The position numbers and the translations under genes are program-made. The notes under the pieces were generated by a model that worked only from the letters and a program-made list of their open reading frames with translations, was not told the origin of the DNA and did no database searches. From Oscillospiraceae bacterium (GTDB lineage: Bacteria; Bacillota; Clostridia; UBA1381; UBA9506), in contig SVJJ01000009.1 in NCBI GenBank assembly GCA_015069045.1, forward strand, positions 1 through 64,000: a stretch of 64,000 nucleotides of DNA, given 5' to 3'. Below, one piece after another: positions 1-8,617 of this stretch; the first letter of the stretch is position 1, and each line of letters opens with the position of its first letter.

Positions 1-606
1 AGAAATCTATAGTCTGCCATAAAAACATACTTGTTTTTTTTTTTTTGCAGGGACATAACGTCCTCATCGCACACAGCGATTATTTACGATAAATACCTAC
101 CACCTTTCGAAATTGAGTTGTTATTTGCATTTTTCACTGCAAATAAAATTGAACCGCAACTCCGCAAACCCGCATAAATACTGGGGTTTCGTTAGTAGGT
201 CCTAATGAACAGTGTTCAGGGACAAAAATTATTTGTCTCTTCGGCACAACTCATATAATATAAAAGCAACACCAACAAAAAAACGCAATCGCTATTGTTC
301 CTATTGTTTTTGTTGGTTCGTAAATATAAGATACCTACATAACAAAAGCAAGAGGAACAATAACAAAAAGGCTCCACAAAAATCTCATAACTTTCTCCTT
401 TTAACATAATCCAACAATATGCCTTTATGCAGGACAGACGGTTTAGATGCAGTTTGTTTTGGCGATAGCGAGATGTAAGGTTTAGGTGACAACAGCAAAG
501 CCTCCCTTGCGTAAAGGAGGGCTTTATATCTCGACATCGTTCGACACTCTTTACTATAAAGACTATGTATTTTAGATGTCAATTTTACCAAGAGTATAAA
601 TGCTTG
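1..606. other. gene-free left edge with hairpins
   Basis: No convincing gene. The stretch holds a 13-bp palindrome at 206-218 (TGAACA-G-TGTTCA), an adjacent short inverted repeat at 221-237, and a terminator-like hairpin at 497-525 whose arms read AAAGCCTCCCTT and AAGGAGGGCTTT. The hairpin lies downstream of the pyrophosphatase gene and could end its transcript, although it lacks a long T tract. A 17-codon reading frame on the - strand (388-335) has a good AAGGAG site six bases before its ATG and a hydrophobic sequence, but stops at once. It may be a remnant of a small membrane protein. Confidence 0.5.
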
Positions 607-608
607 CT
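573..608. repeat. dispersed repeat motif, copy 1
   Basis: The sequence TTTAGATGTCAATTTTACCA followed by AGAGTATAAATGCTTGCT recurs almost exactly at 1361-1398, and a shorter relative (CAGATGACAAATGTACCGAA) lies at 11019-11038. This copy runs right up to the stop codon of the pyrophosphatase gene. It looks like the end of a short non-coding repeat family scattered through the genome. Confidence 0.5.
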
Positions 609-1140
609 ATTTACAAAACTTTTCTATATAGTCATCGATAGCCTTATCAATTATCTTAAGCGAAGTTTTATAACCGCTTACTTCATTCACTGCAGTTTCT
701 TTATCTTCAAGATTTTTATACACAGTGAAAAAATGACTCATCTCCTCAAAAATGTGTTGCGGAAGCTCACTGATATCCTTATACATATTATAGTTTGGAT
801 CGCTGAATGGAATGGCAATTATTTTTTCATCATTGCGATCGTTATCTATCATAGAAATTACACCAATAGGATATGCACGAACAAGTGTCATAGGCTCAAT
901 CTGTTCGGAGCACAACAAGAGCACGTCAAGCGGGTCATTGTCATCGCCGTAGGTTCTGGGAATAAATCCATAGTTTGCAGGATAATGCGTTGATGTGTAC
1001 AGAATTCTGTCCAGCATAAGATAGCCCGTTTCTTTGTCGAGCTCATATTTTTTCTTACTTCCTTTTGATATTTCTACAACACAAATAAAATCCTCAGCTT
1101 GTATTCTTTTTGGTGAAATATCATGCCAAATATTGGACAT
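607..1140 (-). CDS. ppa: inorganic pyrophosphatase (family I)
   Basis: Soluble family I inorganic pyrophosphatase, 177 aa. It hydrolyses pyrophosphate to two phosphates, pulling biosynthetic reactions forward in the cytoplasm. The family core is clear: YELDKETG near residue 32, YPANYGFIPRTYGDD near 53-67 and DPLDVLLL just after, which supply the metal-binding Asp residues and the substrate-binding Lys/Tyr/Arg. The length fits the family. The start is preceded by AAAAAGGAG with normal spacing. The gene stands alone on the - strand, with repeats on both sides. A clean -35/-10 pair was not found upstream. Confidence 0.93.
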   Translation of the reverse strand: MSNIWHDISPKRIQAEDFICVVEISKGSKKKYELDKETGYLMLDRILYTSTHYPANYGFIPRTYGDDNDPLDVLLLCSEQIEPMTLVRAYPIGVISMIDNDRNDEKIIAIPFSDPNYNMYKDISELPQHIFEEMSHFFTVYKNLEDKETAVNEVSGYKTSLKIIDKAIDDYIEKFCK

Positions 1141-1239
1141 AAAAATTCTCCTTTTTCATAAATTTTGTATATTTCGATTATAAACTCAACCCATAATTAA
1201 ATGCCAAAAAACAACCTTATCAGGAGTAAACTACTTACT

Positions 1240-1509
1240 GCAAGGGCATTTTTGCGACGCCGTCAATTGACACAGCGGTCAAAAACCGCAAAAAGCCGAA
1301 AGGCTTTAGGAATTTTATGAAATAAAATTCTATATGTGTCAATTATAGAATTCGTGAACGATTTAGATGTCAATTTTACCAGGAGTAAAAATGCTTGCTT
1401 GCAAGGGCATTTTTGCGACGCCGTCAATTGACACAGCGGTCAAAGACCGCAAAAAGCCGAAAGGCTTTAGGAATTTTATGAAATAAAATTCTGTATGTGT
1501 CAATTATAG
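1240..1509. repeat. tandem pair of 109-bp structured repeats
   Basis: Two nearly identical 109-bp units lie at 1240-1348 and 1401-1509 (period 161 bp), differing at only a couple of positions. Each unit contains nested dyads: CAATTGACAC near its start and GTGTCAATT near its end, an AAAAGCC/GGCTTT hairpin, and GAATTTTAT-GAA-ATAAAATTC. There is no coding potential. The pair fills most of the 525-bp gap between ppa and the LysM gene and resembles a non-autonomous palindromic (MITE- or REP-like) element present twice in tandem. Confidence 0.7.
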
Positions 1510-1596
1510 CACATTTGTCATTAATGAGCAATCTAAAAATAATGGGACATTTATTTACATCTTTTTGAATGTTAAGAAAAAAATTAAAAAAAACTA

Positions 1597-1656
1597 TTGA
1601 CACAGTACATTTGTTCTGTTAAAATGAGTTTACGAACATTAGTTCTGTATAAGGAG
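1597..1656 (+). promoter_or_regulatory. promoter with two LexA (SOS) boxes
   Basis: A sigma-A promoter is visible: TTGACA at 1597-1602, a 17-bp spacer and TAAAAT at 1620-1625. A full Gram-positive LexA box, CGAACATTAGTTCTG (1633-1647, GAAC-N4-GTTC), covers the transcription start. A second, one-mismatch box, GTACATTTGTTC (1605-1616), sits between -35 and -10. The ribosome site AAGGAG is at 1651-1656. Repressor bound at either box should block transcription, so the following gene is predicted to be DNA-damage inducible. Confidence 0.8.
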
Positions 1657-1665
1657 TGACTACAT

Positions 1666-1971
1666 ATGACAGAAAGAAAAAAAAGAATCAAATCTTATGC
1701 TCGCCGTGCAAAAGAACAACGAATAAAATTATATATTATTGCATCTGTTATCGCCATTAGCTTTGCATGTACCTTAGCACCGCTGGCAGATGACGGCACG
1801 CACCAGATTACCCTCATTGCAGACACAGGCGATACCCTATGGTCATTATGCGAGCCCCATTGCCCCGAAGCCATGGATCTGCGATTATTTATTGACAAGG
1901 TGCAATACATCAATCAGCTATCAAATTCCTGCTTATCCATTGGGCAGGAAATTGTTATCCCTCTGGATTAA
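1666..1971 (+). CDS. SOS-regulated LysM protein, YneA-like
   Basis: Small protein of 101 aa with a basic N-terminus, one membrane-spanning or signal-anchor segment at about residues 22-42 and a C-terminal LysM-like domain (about 46-101, containing GDTLWSLC and ending GQEIVIPLD). This is the architecture of YneA-type cell-division suppressors, which delay septation during the SOS response. The LexA boxes directly upstream support that role. Unlike the usual arrangement, no lexA gene is adjacent in this window. The assignment comes from architecture plus regulation; sequence similarity to B. subtilis YneA itself was not tested. ATG follows AAGGAG with a 9-base spacer. Confidence 0.75.
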   Translation: MTERKKRIKSYARRAKEQRIKLYIIASVIAISFACTLAPLADDGTHQITLIADTGDTLWSLCEPHCPEAMDLRLFIDKVQYINQLSNSCLSIGQEIVIPLD

Positions 1972-2075
1972 CCCCTTATGTATAAACAAAATTTGGCCCG
2001 CATATACTAAAATATAGTAAAAAATTAAGATTTTGCCACAGGTCATAATTCTGTGGCGGAAACGAGGTGTTATTT

Positions 2076-2573
2076 GTGGGCAACACATTCCGGGTTATAA
2101 ACGCAAAAAACATATTTCGGCTGGTTATTGCTGTTTTAATTCCTTTGGCTGTCGGTGGCTTGGCTGCTTTTTTTACACAAAATAGCCGCGAATTTTACAG
2201 CGCGCTGCAAAAGCCTCCCTTAGCACCACCGGGATATATATTTCCCATTATTTGGACAATTTTGTACATTCTCATTGGAATTGCAAGTTACTTAATCTTT
2301 CGCAACGGCTACTCTAAACCCCATGTTCGGGATGCATTAAACTATTATGGAATCTCTTTGCTGCTGAGTTTTGTTTGGCCAATTGTGTTTTTTCGCTTTA
2401 ACCTCCCCTTTGCAGCCTTTTGGGTGCTTTTACTCCTTTGGCTGATAACCGGAATTGCAACGGCCAAATTTTATCGCATTGACCACACCGCCGGGTTTTT
2501 AATGCTGCCTTACTGGTTGTGGATTACCTTTGCCGGATACTTAAATCTTGCCTTTTGGCTACTAAACCGTTAA
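2076..2573 (+). CDS. tspO: TspO/MBR family membrane protein
   Basis: Tryptophan-rich sensory protein/translocator (TspO, peripheral benzodiazepine receptor family), about 165 aa with five predicted membrane helices. Family hallmarks are the N-terminal segment with KPPLAPPGYIFPIIWTILY near residues 45-65 and several Trp residues in the later helices (FVWPIVFF, PYWLWITFAGYLN). Family members bind porphyrins and related ligands; the physiological role in Firmicutes is unsettled. I chose the GTG at 2076 because GAGGTG at 2064-2069 is correctly spaced for it; an in-frame GTG at 2067 overlaps that site. The gene is followed by a strong terminator. Confidence 0.88.
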   Translation: MGNTFRVINAKNIFRLVIAVLIPLAVGGLAAFFTQNSREFYSALQKPPLAPPGYIFPIIWTILYILIGIASYLIFRNGYSKPHVRDALNYYGISLLLSFVWPIVFFRFNLPFAAFWVLLLLWLITGIATAKFYRIDHTAGFLMLPYWLWITFAGYLNLAFWLLNR

Positions 2574-2577
2574 TGCT

Positions 2578-2619
2578 AAGGGGCCGTTCCTAAAGCACTT
2601 GAGGAACGGCCCCTTTTTT
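2578..2619 (+). terminator. rho-independent terminator after tspO
   Basis: Perfect 13-bp stem AAGGGGCCGTTCC / GGAACGGCCCCTT with a 12-base loop and a following T run. It begins five bases after the tspO stop codon. Confidence 0.92.
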
Positions 2620-2701
2620 ATCATAATCACCAAATTGAAATTCTGGCTCACTAAGTCATATACTCTTTATGAAAAAACAAATTAAAAATCTTATAAAACA
2701 G

Positions 2702-2730
2702 TTTACAAATAGACATTTTCCATTTATAAT
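2702..2730 (+). promoter_or_regulatory. promoter of the VanW-radA-nusB unit
   Basis: TTTACA (2702-2707), a 17-bp spacer and TATAAT (2725-2730), 20 bases before the ATG of the VanW-family gene. The leader is short with a GGAG ribosome site, so no riboswitch is expected here. Confidence 0.8.
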
Positions 2731-2750
2731 ATAAGCTAAGGAGTGGTACT

Positions 2751-4481
2751 ATGCGAACAATTCACGCTGATACAAAATTACCGAATAAAAAGAAAATATT
2801 ATTAATTGTCGCTCTCGCTTTTTTAGCTATTTTGTTTACCTTAATGCTTGTTGCCGGTTACATGTTGAATAATCCCCGCATATACAAAGGAATATTCATA
2901 GGAGATATTGATGTAGGCGGTTTAAGTACCGAAACTGCTTTCACCACTGTAGCAGAGCATTACCATGATAAGCTCTCCCAAACTGTGACCCTCCGTAGCG
3001 GTGACATGAAAATTGAATTAGATTTAAACGCTTTGAATGCGGAACTTGATGCGGAACAAACTGCACAGCTGGCCTATAGGACAGCGCGCACAGGCAGTAC
3101 TTTTAGCCGTTTGCGCGAAATGATAAGCCTGTGGACAAATCCTCTTGTTTTGCCCCCAGTTATCGCCTGTGATGAAACGTTATTGCTGGAAGCTGTACAT
3201 AAAATTGCTGACTCAATTGATGAGCCGGGCCAGGATATGGCCATATCCATTGGCGAAACTGAGTTAATGATTACCCGTGGTGTTCCCGGATTTTCTATTA
3301 ACCAGGATAAAGCAATGCAAGATTTTAAAGCAACCGCTTTGACCTTGTCAGATAACATTTTTTCCATAGAGCCGGAGCGTGTTTTACCTACCGTTCCCAT
3401 TGCCAATGATATATATGACGAAATTTGTGGCGAACCTATAGATGCCACCTACACAATTGAAAATCAACGTCTTGTTATAACAGATGAACAAGATGGCATT
3501 TCCTTTGATAAGGTGGCGGCACAACGTATCATTGATGAAACCTCGGGAGACGTTATTACCATTCCCATTACAAAAACCCCGGCAGCTATCACTGCGCAGG
3601 AATTGGAAGCCAACCTGTTTCCCGACCTGCTAGGAAGCTATAGTACCCGCTATAATGCCGGTGACATAGCTCGTTCCCATAACGTTAGTTTAGCTGCTGA
3701 AAAAATTAATCAAGTTGTATTAGCGCCCGGCGATGTGTTCTCCTATAACACAACCGTTGGTCCTCGTACAGCCGCTCGCGGTTTTCGTACCGCCAATGTG
3801 TACGTAGGTAATAAAATTGAGCCGGGTATTGGCGGCGGAATTTGCCAGGTATCCTCAACTTTGTTTAATGCCGTTGTTTTGGCAGATTTAAAGATTGAAC
3901 AAAGAACCAATCATTCCCTGCCTGTTTCCTATGTTCCCCTTGGGCGGGATGCCACCGTTTCATATGGCAGCGTTGACTTTAAATTTTCTAATAACACCCA
4001 AGCCCCCATTAAAATCGTAGCCTCGGCCTCAGGTGGTGTTAATAAAATTTCTGTATTTGGTACAAAAGCCAATCAAAACAGAACCATTGATATTACCACA
4101 GAATGTACAGGTACAACCACGGCAAAAGTTGTCCAAAAAGAAAATCCCGATTTACCTGTTGGCACTATAGAAGTTGAGCAAAAGGGGTCAAACGGCAGTT
4201 CCCATAATACATATAAAATCATAAAAGAAAATGGTCGCATAATAAAAAGTGAGTTGCTGACCAAAAGTACCTATGTAGCCAGCGACCGCATTGAAATTAT
4301 TGGAACAGCCCCGTTGCCGGAGTCGGTAGACACTGTTGCCGAACCAACTACTGCCCCAGCAGAAGAAACACCTTCTGCTTTAGCTCCCCCAACAGGACAA
4401 CCTGTGGAGGTTACCGATGCGCCGCCGCCGGTTGTGCCCACAGAAACACCTGCCGCACAGGAAGAAGGGACTATATTGTGA
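2751..4481 (+). CDS. VanW family protein with G5 domain
   Basis: Membrane-anchored wall-associated protein, 576 aa. In order: a cytoplasmic basic stretch, one membrane helix (about 15-38), a region like the PG_binding_4 repeats found in VanW proteins (about 85-290), the VanW domain (about 300-430, with GDVFSYN and the GIGGGICQVSSTLFNAV motif), a G5-like domain (about 440-515) and a Pro/Ala/Thr-rich tail from 520. VanW proteins were first seen in vancomycin-resistance clusters, but their biochemical function is unknown. This one is chromosomal and not part of a van cluster. Its stop codon overlaps the radA start (GTGA), so the two are translationally coupled. Confidence 0.88.
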   Translation: MRTIHADTKLPNKKKILLIVALAFLAILFTLMLVAGYMLNNPRIYKGIFIGDIDVGGLSTETAFTTVAEHYHDKLSQTVTLRSGDMKIELDLNALNAELDAEQTAQLAYRTARTGSTFSRLREMISLWTNPLVLPPVIACDETLLLEAVHKIADSIDEPGQDMAISIGETELMITRGVPGFSINQDKAMQDFKATALTLSDNIFSIEPERVLPTVPIANDIYDEICGEPIDATYTIENQRLVITDEQDGISFDKVAAQRIIDETSGDVITIPITKTPAAITAQELEANLFPDLLGSYSTRYNAGDIARSHNVSLAAEKINQVVLAPGDVFSYNTTVGPRTAARGFRTANVYVGNKIEPGIGGGICQVSSTLFNAVVLADLKIEQRTNHSLPVSYVPLGRDATVSYGSVDFKFSNNTQAPIKIVASASGGVNKISVFGTKANQNRTIDITTECTGTTTAKVVQKENPDLPVGTIEVEQKGSNGSSHNTYKIIKENGRIIKSELLTKSTYVASDRIEIIGTAPLPESVDTVAEPTTAPAEETPSALAPPTGQPVEVTDAPPPVVPTETPAAQEEGTIL

Positions 4482-5833
4482 AGGCTAAAACTAAATTTGT
4501 CTGCATATCTTGCGGTTACGAAACCCCAAAATGGTTGGGCAAATGCCCCGGTTGTGGCGAATGGAACTCCCTTGAGGAAGAAATGATTCCTAATGAAAAA
4601 GCAAACACACGCACGGCTGCATCTACCCACAGGGCCAAACCCACGCCCTTGAATCAAGTGGATATAACCGATTACCAAAGATTTTCATCCGGCATTCATG
4701 AGCTTGACCGTGTATTAGGCGGCGGGGTGGTACGGGGTTCCCTTATTTTAGTAGGTGGTGACCCGGGCATTGGCAAGTCTACGTTATTATTGCAATTAGC
4801 CGGTCATTTAGATAAACAGGCAACCCTGTTTTATGTTTCCGGTGAGGAGTCGGAAAAGCAGCTGAAGATGCGGTCTGACCGTTTGCAGGTTGATGGGCCT
4901 GCCTTTATGGTCCTTTCTGAAACCGACATGACCACCATTCAAACAGCTTTAAATACCGTTAAGCCTGATGTGTTGATTATTGACTCTATTCAAACAATGT
5001 ATCATCCGGATATAACATCAGCGCCCGGCAGTATTAGCCAAGTACGGGAAACCACCCTGTCCCTTATGCGCTATGCCAAAGAAACCGGCACGGCTGTTTT
5101 TGTGGTAGGTCACGTAACAAAGGATGGTGCTATTGCCGGTCCCAAGGTGCTGGAGCATATGGTGGATTGTGTGTTATATTTTGAAGGTGACCGCAACCAA
5201 AGTTATCGGATTTTGCGGGCTGTTAAAAACCGATTTGGCTCCACCAACGAAATTGGCGTTTTTGAAATGACAGATGCGGGATTGCATGAGGTAGAAAATC
5301 CGTCTATGATGCTTTTAAGCGGCCGTCCTGACCAGGCTGCAGGCTCCGCTGTGGTATGCACCATGGAAGGTACACGGCCTATGCTCGCCGAAATTCAGGC
5401 TTTGCTTTGCCCTTCCGCCTTTGGTATGCCCCGACGTATGGCCACCGGAATTGATTTCAACCGCGTCAATCTAATGATTGCTGTGTTAGAAAAGCGGGTT
5501 GGTTTGAATTTACAAAACCAGGATGCTTATGTAAATATCGTTGGGGGAATTCGTTTGGACGAGCCTGCTGTAGATTTGGCTTTAGCCTTGGCAATAGTCT
5601 CTGCCTTTCGAAATCAACCGATAGATTCTTCTTTAGCTGCTATCGGTGAGGTAGGATTAACCGGAGAGCTCCGGGCTGTCAGCCAAATTGAACGGCGGCT
5701 TTCCGAGGTGTTAAAACTTGGCTTTTCCACTTGCTTAATTCCCCAGGCTAACGCAAAAAATTTACGAGTTCCCGAAGGGCTGCGGATTCTCCCTGCAAAA
5801 AACCTAACAGAATCCCTAGGCTTTGTTTTATAA
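4478..5833 (+). CDS. radA: DNA repair protein RadA
   Basis: RadA/Sms, 451 aa, an ATP-dependent branch-migration factor that processes recombination intermediates with RecA. Visible elements are a four-cysteine zinc finger (C9, C12, C23, C26), a Walker A GDPGIGKS (94-101), a Walker B-like stretch ending LIIDSIQT, the RadA-specific KNRFGS motif near 250 and a C-terminal Lon-protease-like domain lacking the catalytic pair. The start is GTG at 4478, overlapping the end of the VanW gene by four bases. Length matches the family. Confidence 0.96.
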   Translation: MKAKTKFVCISCGYETPKWLGKCPGCGEWNSLEEEMIPNEKANTRTAASTHRAKPTPLNQVDITDYQRFSSGIHELDRVLGGGVVRGSLILVGGDPGIGKSTLLLQLAGHLDKQATLFYVSGEESEKQLKMRSDRLQVDGPAFMVLSETDMTTIQTALNTVKPDVLIIDSIQTMYHPDITSAPGSISQVRETTLSLMRYAKETGTAVFVVGHVTKDGAIAGPKVLEHMVDCVLYFEGDRNQSYRILRAVKNRFGSTNEIGVFEMTDAGLHEVENPSMMLLSGRPDQAAGSAVVCTMEGTRPMLAEIQALLCPSAFGMPRRMATGIDFNRVNLMIAVLEKRVGLNLQNQDAYVNIVGGIRLDEPAVDLALALAIVSAFRNQPIDSSLAAIGEVGLTGELRAVSQIERRLSEVLKLGFSTCLIPQANAKNLRVPEGLRILPAKNLTESLGFVL

Positions 5834-5857
5834 ATTAACATAGACAGGAGCATGACT

Positions 5858-6262
5858 ATGACAAGAAAAGAGGCTCGAGAGGCCGGATTTATTATGGCGT
5901 TTGAATATGAATTTCAAAAATTGCCTGCCGATACGTTGTTAGAGCTGTATTACACCTATCAAAGCAACATTGGTAACCAGCAAGACTATTTGGAAACCTT
6001 GGTTCATACCACATTAGATCACTTAACAGATATCGATGCTTTAATTGCGCAAAATGCCGTTGGCTGGACGTTGTCACGTTTATCTAAGGTAAGCCTTGCG
6101 GCTCTTCGCATTGGCATTTGCGAAATTCTCTATAATGAAGATATCCCCAATAGCATTGCCATTAACGAAGCTGTGCAATTATCTAAAGATTACGAAAGTG
6201 AAAAGGCCGGCGCCTTTGTTAACGGCATTTTATCCTCCGTTATAAAGTCAATTGAACAATAA
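5858..6262 (+). CDS. nusB: transcription antitermination factor NusB
   Basis: NusB, 134 aa, an all-helical RNA-binding protein that joins NusE (S10) on boxA to prevent premature termination of rRNA transcription. Typical features are the N-terminal RKEAREAGF stretch and the C-terminal INEAVQLSKDYESEKAGAFVNGIL segment. I prefer ATG 5858, seven bases after GACAGGAG, over the in-frame ATG at 5852, which sits only one base from that site. It lies 24 bp after radA and ends at a terminator, so VanW-radA-nusB probably form one transcript. Confidence 0.93.
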   Translation: MTRKEAREAGFIMAFEYEFQKLPADTLLELYYTYQSNIGNQQDYLETLVHTTLDHLTDIDALIAQNAVGWTLSRLSKVSLAALRIGICEILYNEDIPNSIAINEAVQLSKDYESEKAGAFVNGILSSVIKSIEQ

Positions 6263-6307
6263 TAAAAGGCGCGTTTATACTTGAACGCGCCTTTTATTAT
6301 ATTTTTT
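6261..6307 (+). terminator. terminator after nusB
   Basis: Inverted repeat AAAAGGCGCGTT / AACGCGCCTTTT (extended by A/T pairs at the base), loop of eight bases, followed by ATTATATTTTTT. It overlaps the last codons of nusB and precedes xseA. Confidence 0.88.
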
Positions 6308-6330
6308 CAGGTAAAGGAGTGCAAAGGGCT

Positions 6331-7542
6331 ATGGAACAAGAACTGCTAACCGTTAGCGTCTCCCAATTAAATCACTATATTCGCCGCGTAATTGACCATA
6401 ATGGATATTTAAAAAATATTTGTATTCAGGGCGAACTATCCAACTGTAAACGCCACCCCTCCGGTCATATTTACATGACACTAAAGGACGACAACTCGGT
6501 CCTTCGCGCTGTAATGTTTCGTTCCGATGCCACTGCCTTACGCTTTATCCCGGAGGATGGCATGAAAGTGCTGGCACGGGGACGTATTTCGGTGTATGAG
6601 CCGGGCGGTGTATACCAGCTATACGTTGAAGGCATGGAGCCGGATGGGGAGGGTGCCTTATATGCCGCCTATGAGCATTTGAAAAAAAAGTTAGAAGCCG
6701 AGGGTCTCTTTGATGCTGACTTTAAAAAGCCATTGCCTGCCTTTCCAAAGGTTGTTTGTGTTGTAACAGCTCCCTCCGGCGCTGCCATTCGGGATATTAT
6801 CAACGTTCTCCGTAGACGCTGGCCTTTGGCGCAGGTTAAGCTGTTTCCCGTTTTAGTACAAGGAGACGGGGCTGCCGCAGAAATTGCTAATGCCATTACA
6901 CAGCTGAATTTACATCAGCTTGGTGATGTCATGATTGTGGGTCGTGGCGGTGGCTCCATTGAGGATTTATGGGCCTTTAATGAGGAGATTGTGGCACGGG
7001 CTATTTTTAGCTCGAAAATTCCAATAATCTCTGCCGTTGGACACGAAACTGATTTTACCATTGCCGATTTTGTTGCCGACATGCGTGCGCCAACACCATC
7101 AGCCGCCGCCGAACTGGCCGTTCCTGATATAACAAAGCAAAAGACCCAGATGTTAGCTTGTTATAATATCTTACATACAATGGTGCAGCAAAAAATAACC
7201 CTAGCCCGTACAAAGGCACAACAACTAATAAATCACCCCGCTATTACAGGTTTTTCCGACACTTTGGCCGAAAAGAGAATTACCCTGGATACCCTGCAGA
7301 AAGAGAGTCATCGTTCCCTTTTAGCATATATTGAAAAAAAGCAGCATGCCTTTTCTTTACAAGTTGGTAAATTAGATTCCCTAAGCCCATTGGCCGCACT
7401 AAACCGTGGCTATGCTTACGCCAGTCTGCCAAATGGCACACTGTTGCAATCCGTTAATCAACTGGCACCTCATACGGCATTTCACCTTCGTTTGTCGGAT
7501 GGTCAAGTGCATTGCCTAGCCGAAACGGCGGAAAAAAACTGA
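6331..7542 (+). CDS. xseA: exodeoxyribonuclease VII large subunit
   Basis: XseA, about 403 aa, catalytic subunit of exonuclease VII, which degrades single-stranded DNA from both ends. The N-terminal OB-fold (about 5-100, with GELSNCKRHPSGHIYMTLKD) and the catalytic domain (VVTAPSGAAIRDI, VGRGGGSIEDLWAFNEE, SAVGHETDFT) are intact; the C-terminus is a long helical region. ATG 6331 is preferred over an in-frame GTG at 6319, because the AAAGGAG site overlaps that GTG. The small subunit gene xseB usually follows directly but is absent here. Confidence 0.94.
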   Translation: MEQELLTVSVSQLNHYIRRVIDHNGYLKNICIQGELSNCKRHPSGHIYMTLKDDNSVLRAVMFRSDATALRFIPEDGMKVLARGRISVYEPGGVYQLYVEGMEPDGEGALYAAYEHLKKKLEAEGLFDADFKKPLPAFPKVVCVVTAPSGAAIRDIINVLRRRWPLAQVKLFPVLVQGDGAAAEIANAITQLNLHQLGDVMIVGRGGGSIEDLWAFNEEIVARAIFSSKIPIISAVGHETDFTIADFVADMRAPTPSAAAELAVPDITKQKTQMLACYNILHTMVQQKITLARTKAQQLINHPAITGFSDTLAEKRITLDTLQKESHRSLLAYIEKKQHAFSLQVGKLDSLSPLAALNRGYAYASLPNGTLLQSVNQLAPHTAFHLRLSDGQVHCLAETAEKN

Positions 7543-7629
7543 TTGAAATGATTTCCAGTTTATGTCTTTGTCTTGAAAAAAAGCAGGAACTATGATATAA
7601 TGAGTTTAATCGTGAAACGATTAAACTCA

Positions 7630-7808
7630 GCGATATAAATTCCTGACGGAATTTTCGATATACCTAAAGGTGCGATATATCTTCGATGCGATATGTCCCT
7701 TCGGGACGAGAAAAGGAATTTATATCATATCGCAACCGAATAAGATGAGGTTATATTGCATTTGAACAGAGTGAAAATATATCGCACGAGCATGAGCGAG
7801 TATATCGC
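7630..7808. repeat. CGATAT-rich palindromic repeat element
   Basis: About 180 bp of non-coding DNA between xseA and the TtcA-like gene, built from many copies of CGATAT/ATATCG. GCGATATAAATTCC near the left end pairs with GGAATTTATATCATATCGC about 100 bases later, and smaller dyads such as TCCCTTCGGGA lie between. It resembles the palindromic intergenic repeats common in Clostridia. The remaining bases of this 346-bp gap show no gene and no clear terminator for xseA. Confidence 0.6.
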
Positions 7809-7888
7809 TAAAAACTTATGGCATCTAAATCGTGCACTGATTCTACAATAACAGACAGATCTACTCTTCTAGAGAAACGAGGATAGCT

Positions 7889-8596
7889 ATGCAACAAATG
7901 CTCAGCCATATGCGGCGTGCCATTGATGATTATCACATGATAGAGCCTAATGACCGTATCGCCGTGGGAGTTTCCGGCGGCAAGGATTCATTAACTGTAT
8001 TAGCTGTTGCCCATGCACTCCAACGGTTTTATCCCATTCCTTTTCATTTAGAGGCAATCACCTTGGATATGGGCATGGCCGAAATGGACTTTTCCCCTGT
8101 GGCAGGATATTGTCGCCAGTTGAATATTCCCTACACCATTGAAAAAACCGAAATCAAACAAATTGTTTTTGATTATCGCAAAGAAAAAAATCCTTGCGCT
8201 CTTTGTGCTAATATGCGTCGCGGTGCTTTAAATACCGCTGCCAAAGCCCGGGGATGTCATAAGATTATGTTGGGGCATCATTATGATGACGTCATCGAAA
8301 CTTTTTTACTCAGCTTGTTGTTTGAAGGCCGTGTTAACTGCTTTACGCCGGTGACCTACTTAGACCGTATGGAGGTCACCCTGCTCCGCCCTCTGATTTA
8401 TACGGAGGAAAAGGATATTCAAAAATTTGCAACAAAGATGCAACTGCCTGTTGTTCATAATAGCTGCCCGGCTGAAGGCAACACAAAACGCGCCTATGCA
8501 AAAACCCTGTTGACTCAATTAGAAAATGAACATAGTGGCGTTCGTCAAAGACTGTTTACCGCAATAAAAAATAGTGTAAACGGCTGGCACGCCTAA
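7889..8596 (+). CDS. TtcA-family PP-loop tRNA thiolation enzyme
   Basis: N-type ATP pyrophosphatase of the TtcA/TtuA group, 235 aa. The PP-loop SGGKDS is at 29-34 and the CxxC pair at C103/C106 (PCALC), with a further Cys near 194; TtcA-type proteins use such cysteines to hold an iron-sulfur cluster for thiolating tRNA. The GHHYDDVIET motif (near 128-137) is also typical. TtcA modifies cytidine 32, but related enzymes act on other positions, so the exact tRNA target is not certain. Start follows ACGAGGATAGCT. A secreted glycosidase gene follows after 21 bp. Confidence 0.85.
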   Translation: MQQMLSHMRRAIDDYHMIEPNDRIAVGVSGGKDSLTVLAVAHALQRFYPIPFHLEAITLDMGMAEMDFSPVAGYCRQLNIPYTIEKTEIKQIVFDYRKEKNPCALCANMRRGALNTAAKARGCHKIMLGHHYDDVIETFLLSLLFEGRVNCFTPVTYLDRMEVTLLRPLIYTEEKDIQKFATKMQLPVVHNSCPAEGNTKRAYAKTLLTQLENEHSGVRQRLFTAIKNSVNGWHA

Positions 8597-8617
8597 TGAA
8601 TAATCAAGGAGATTCTT

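Noticed and set aside
206-218. TGAACAGTGTTCA palindrome considered as a LexA box
   Set aside because: The half-sites are three bases apart; Gram-positive LexA sites need four, and no gene starts here.
335-388. 17-codon hydrophobic frame with good ribosome site
   Set aside because: It stops immediately and has no family match; kept only as a comment on the left edge.
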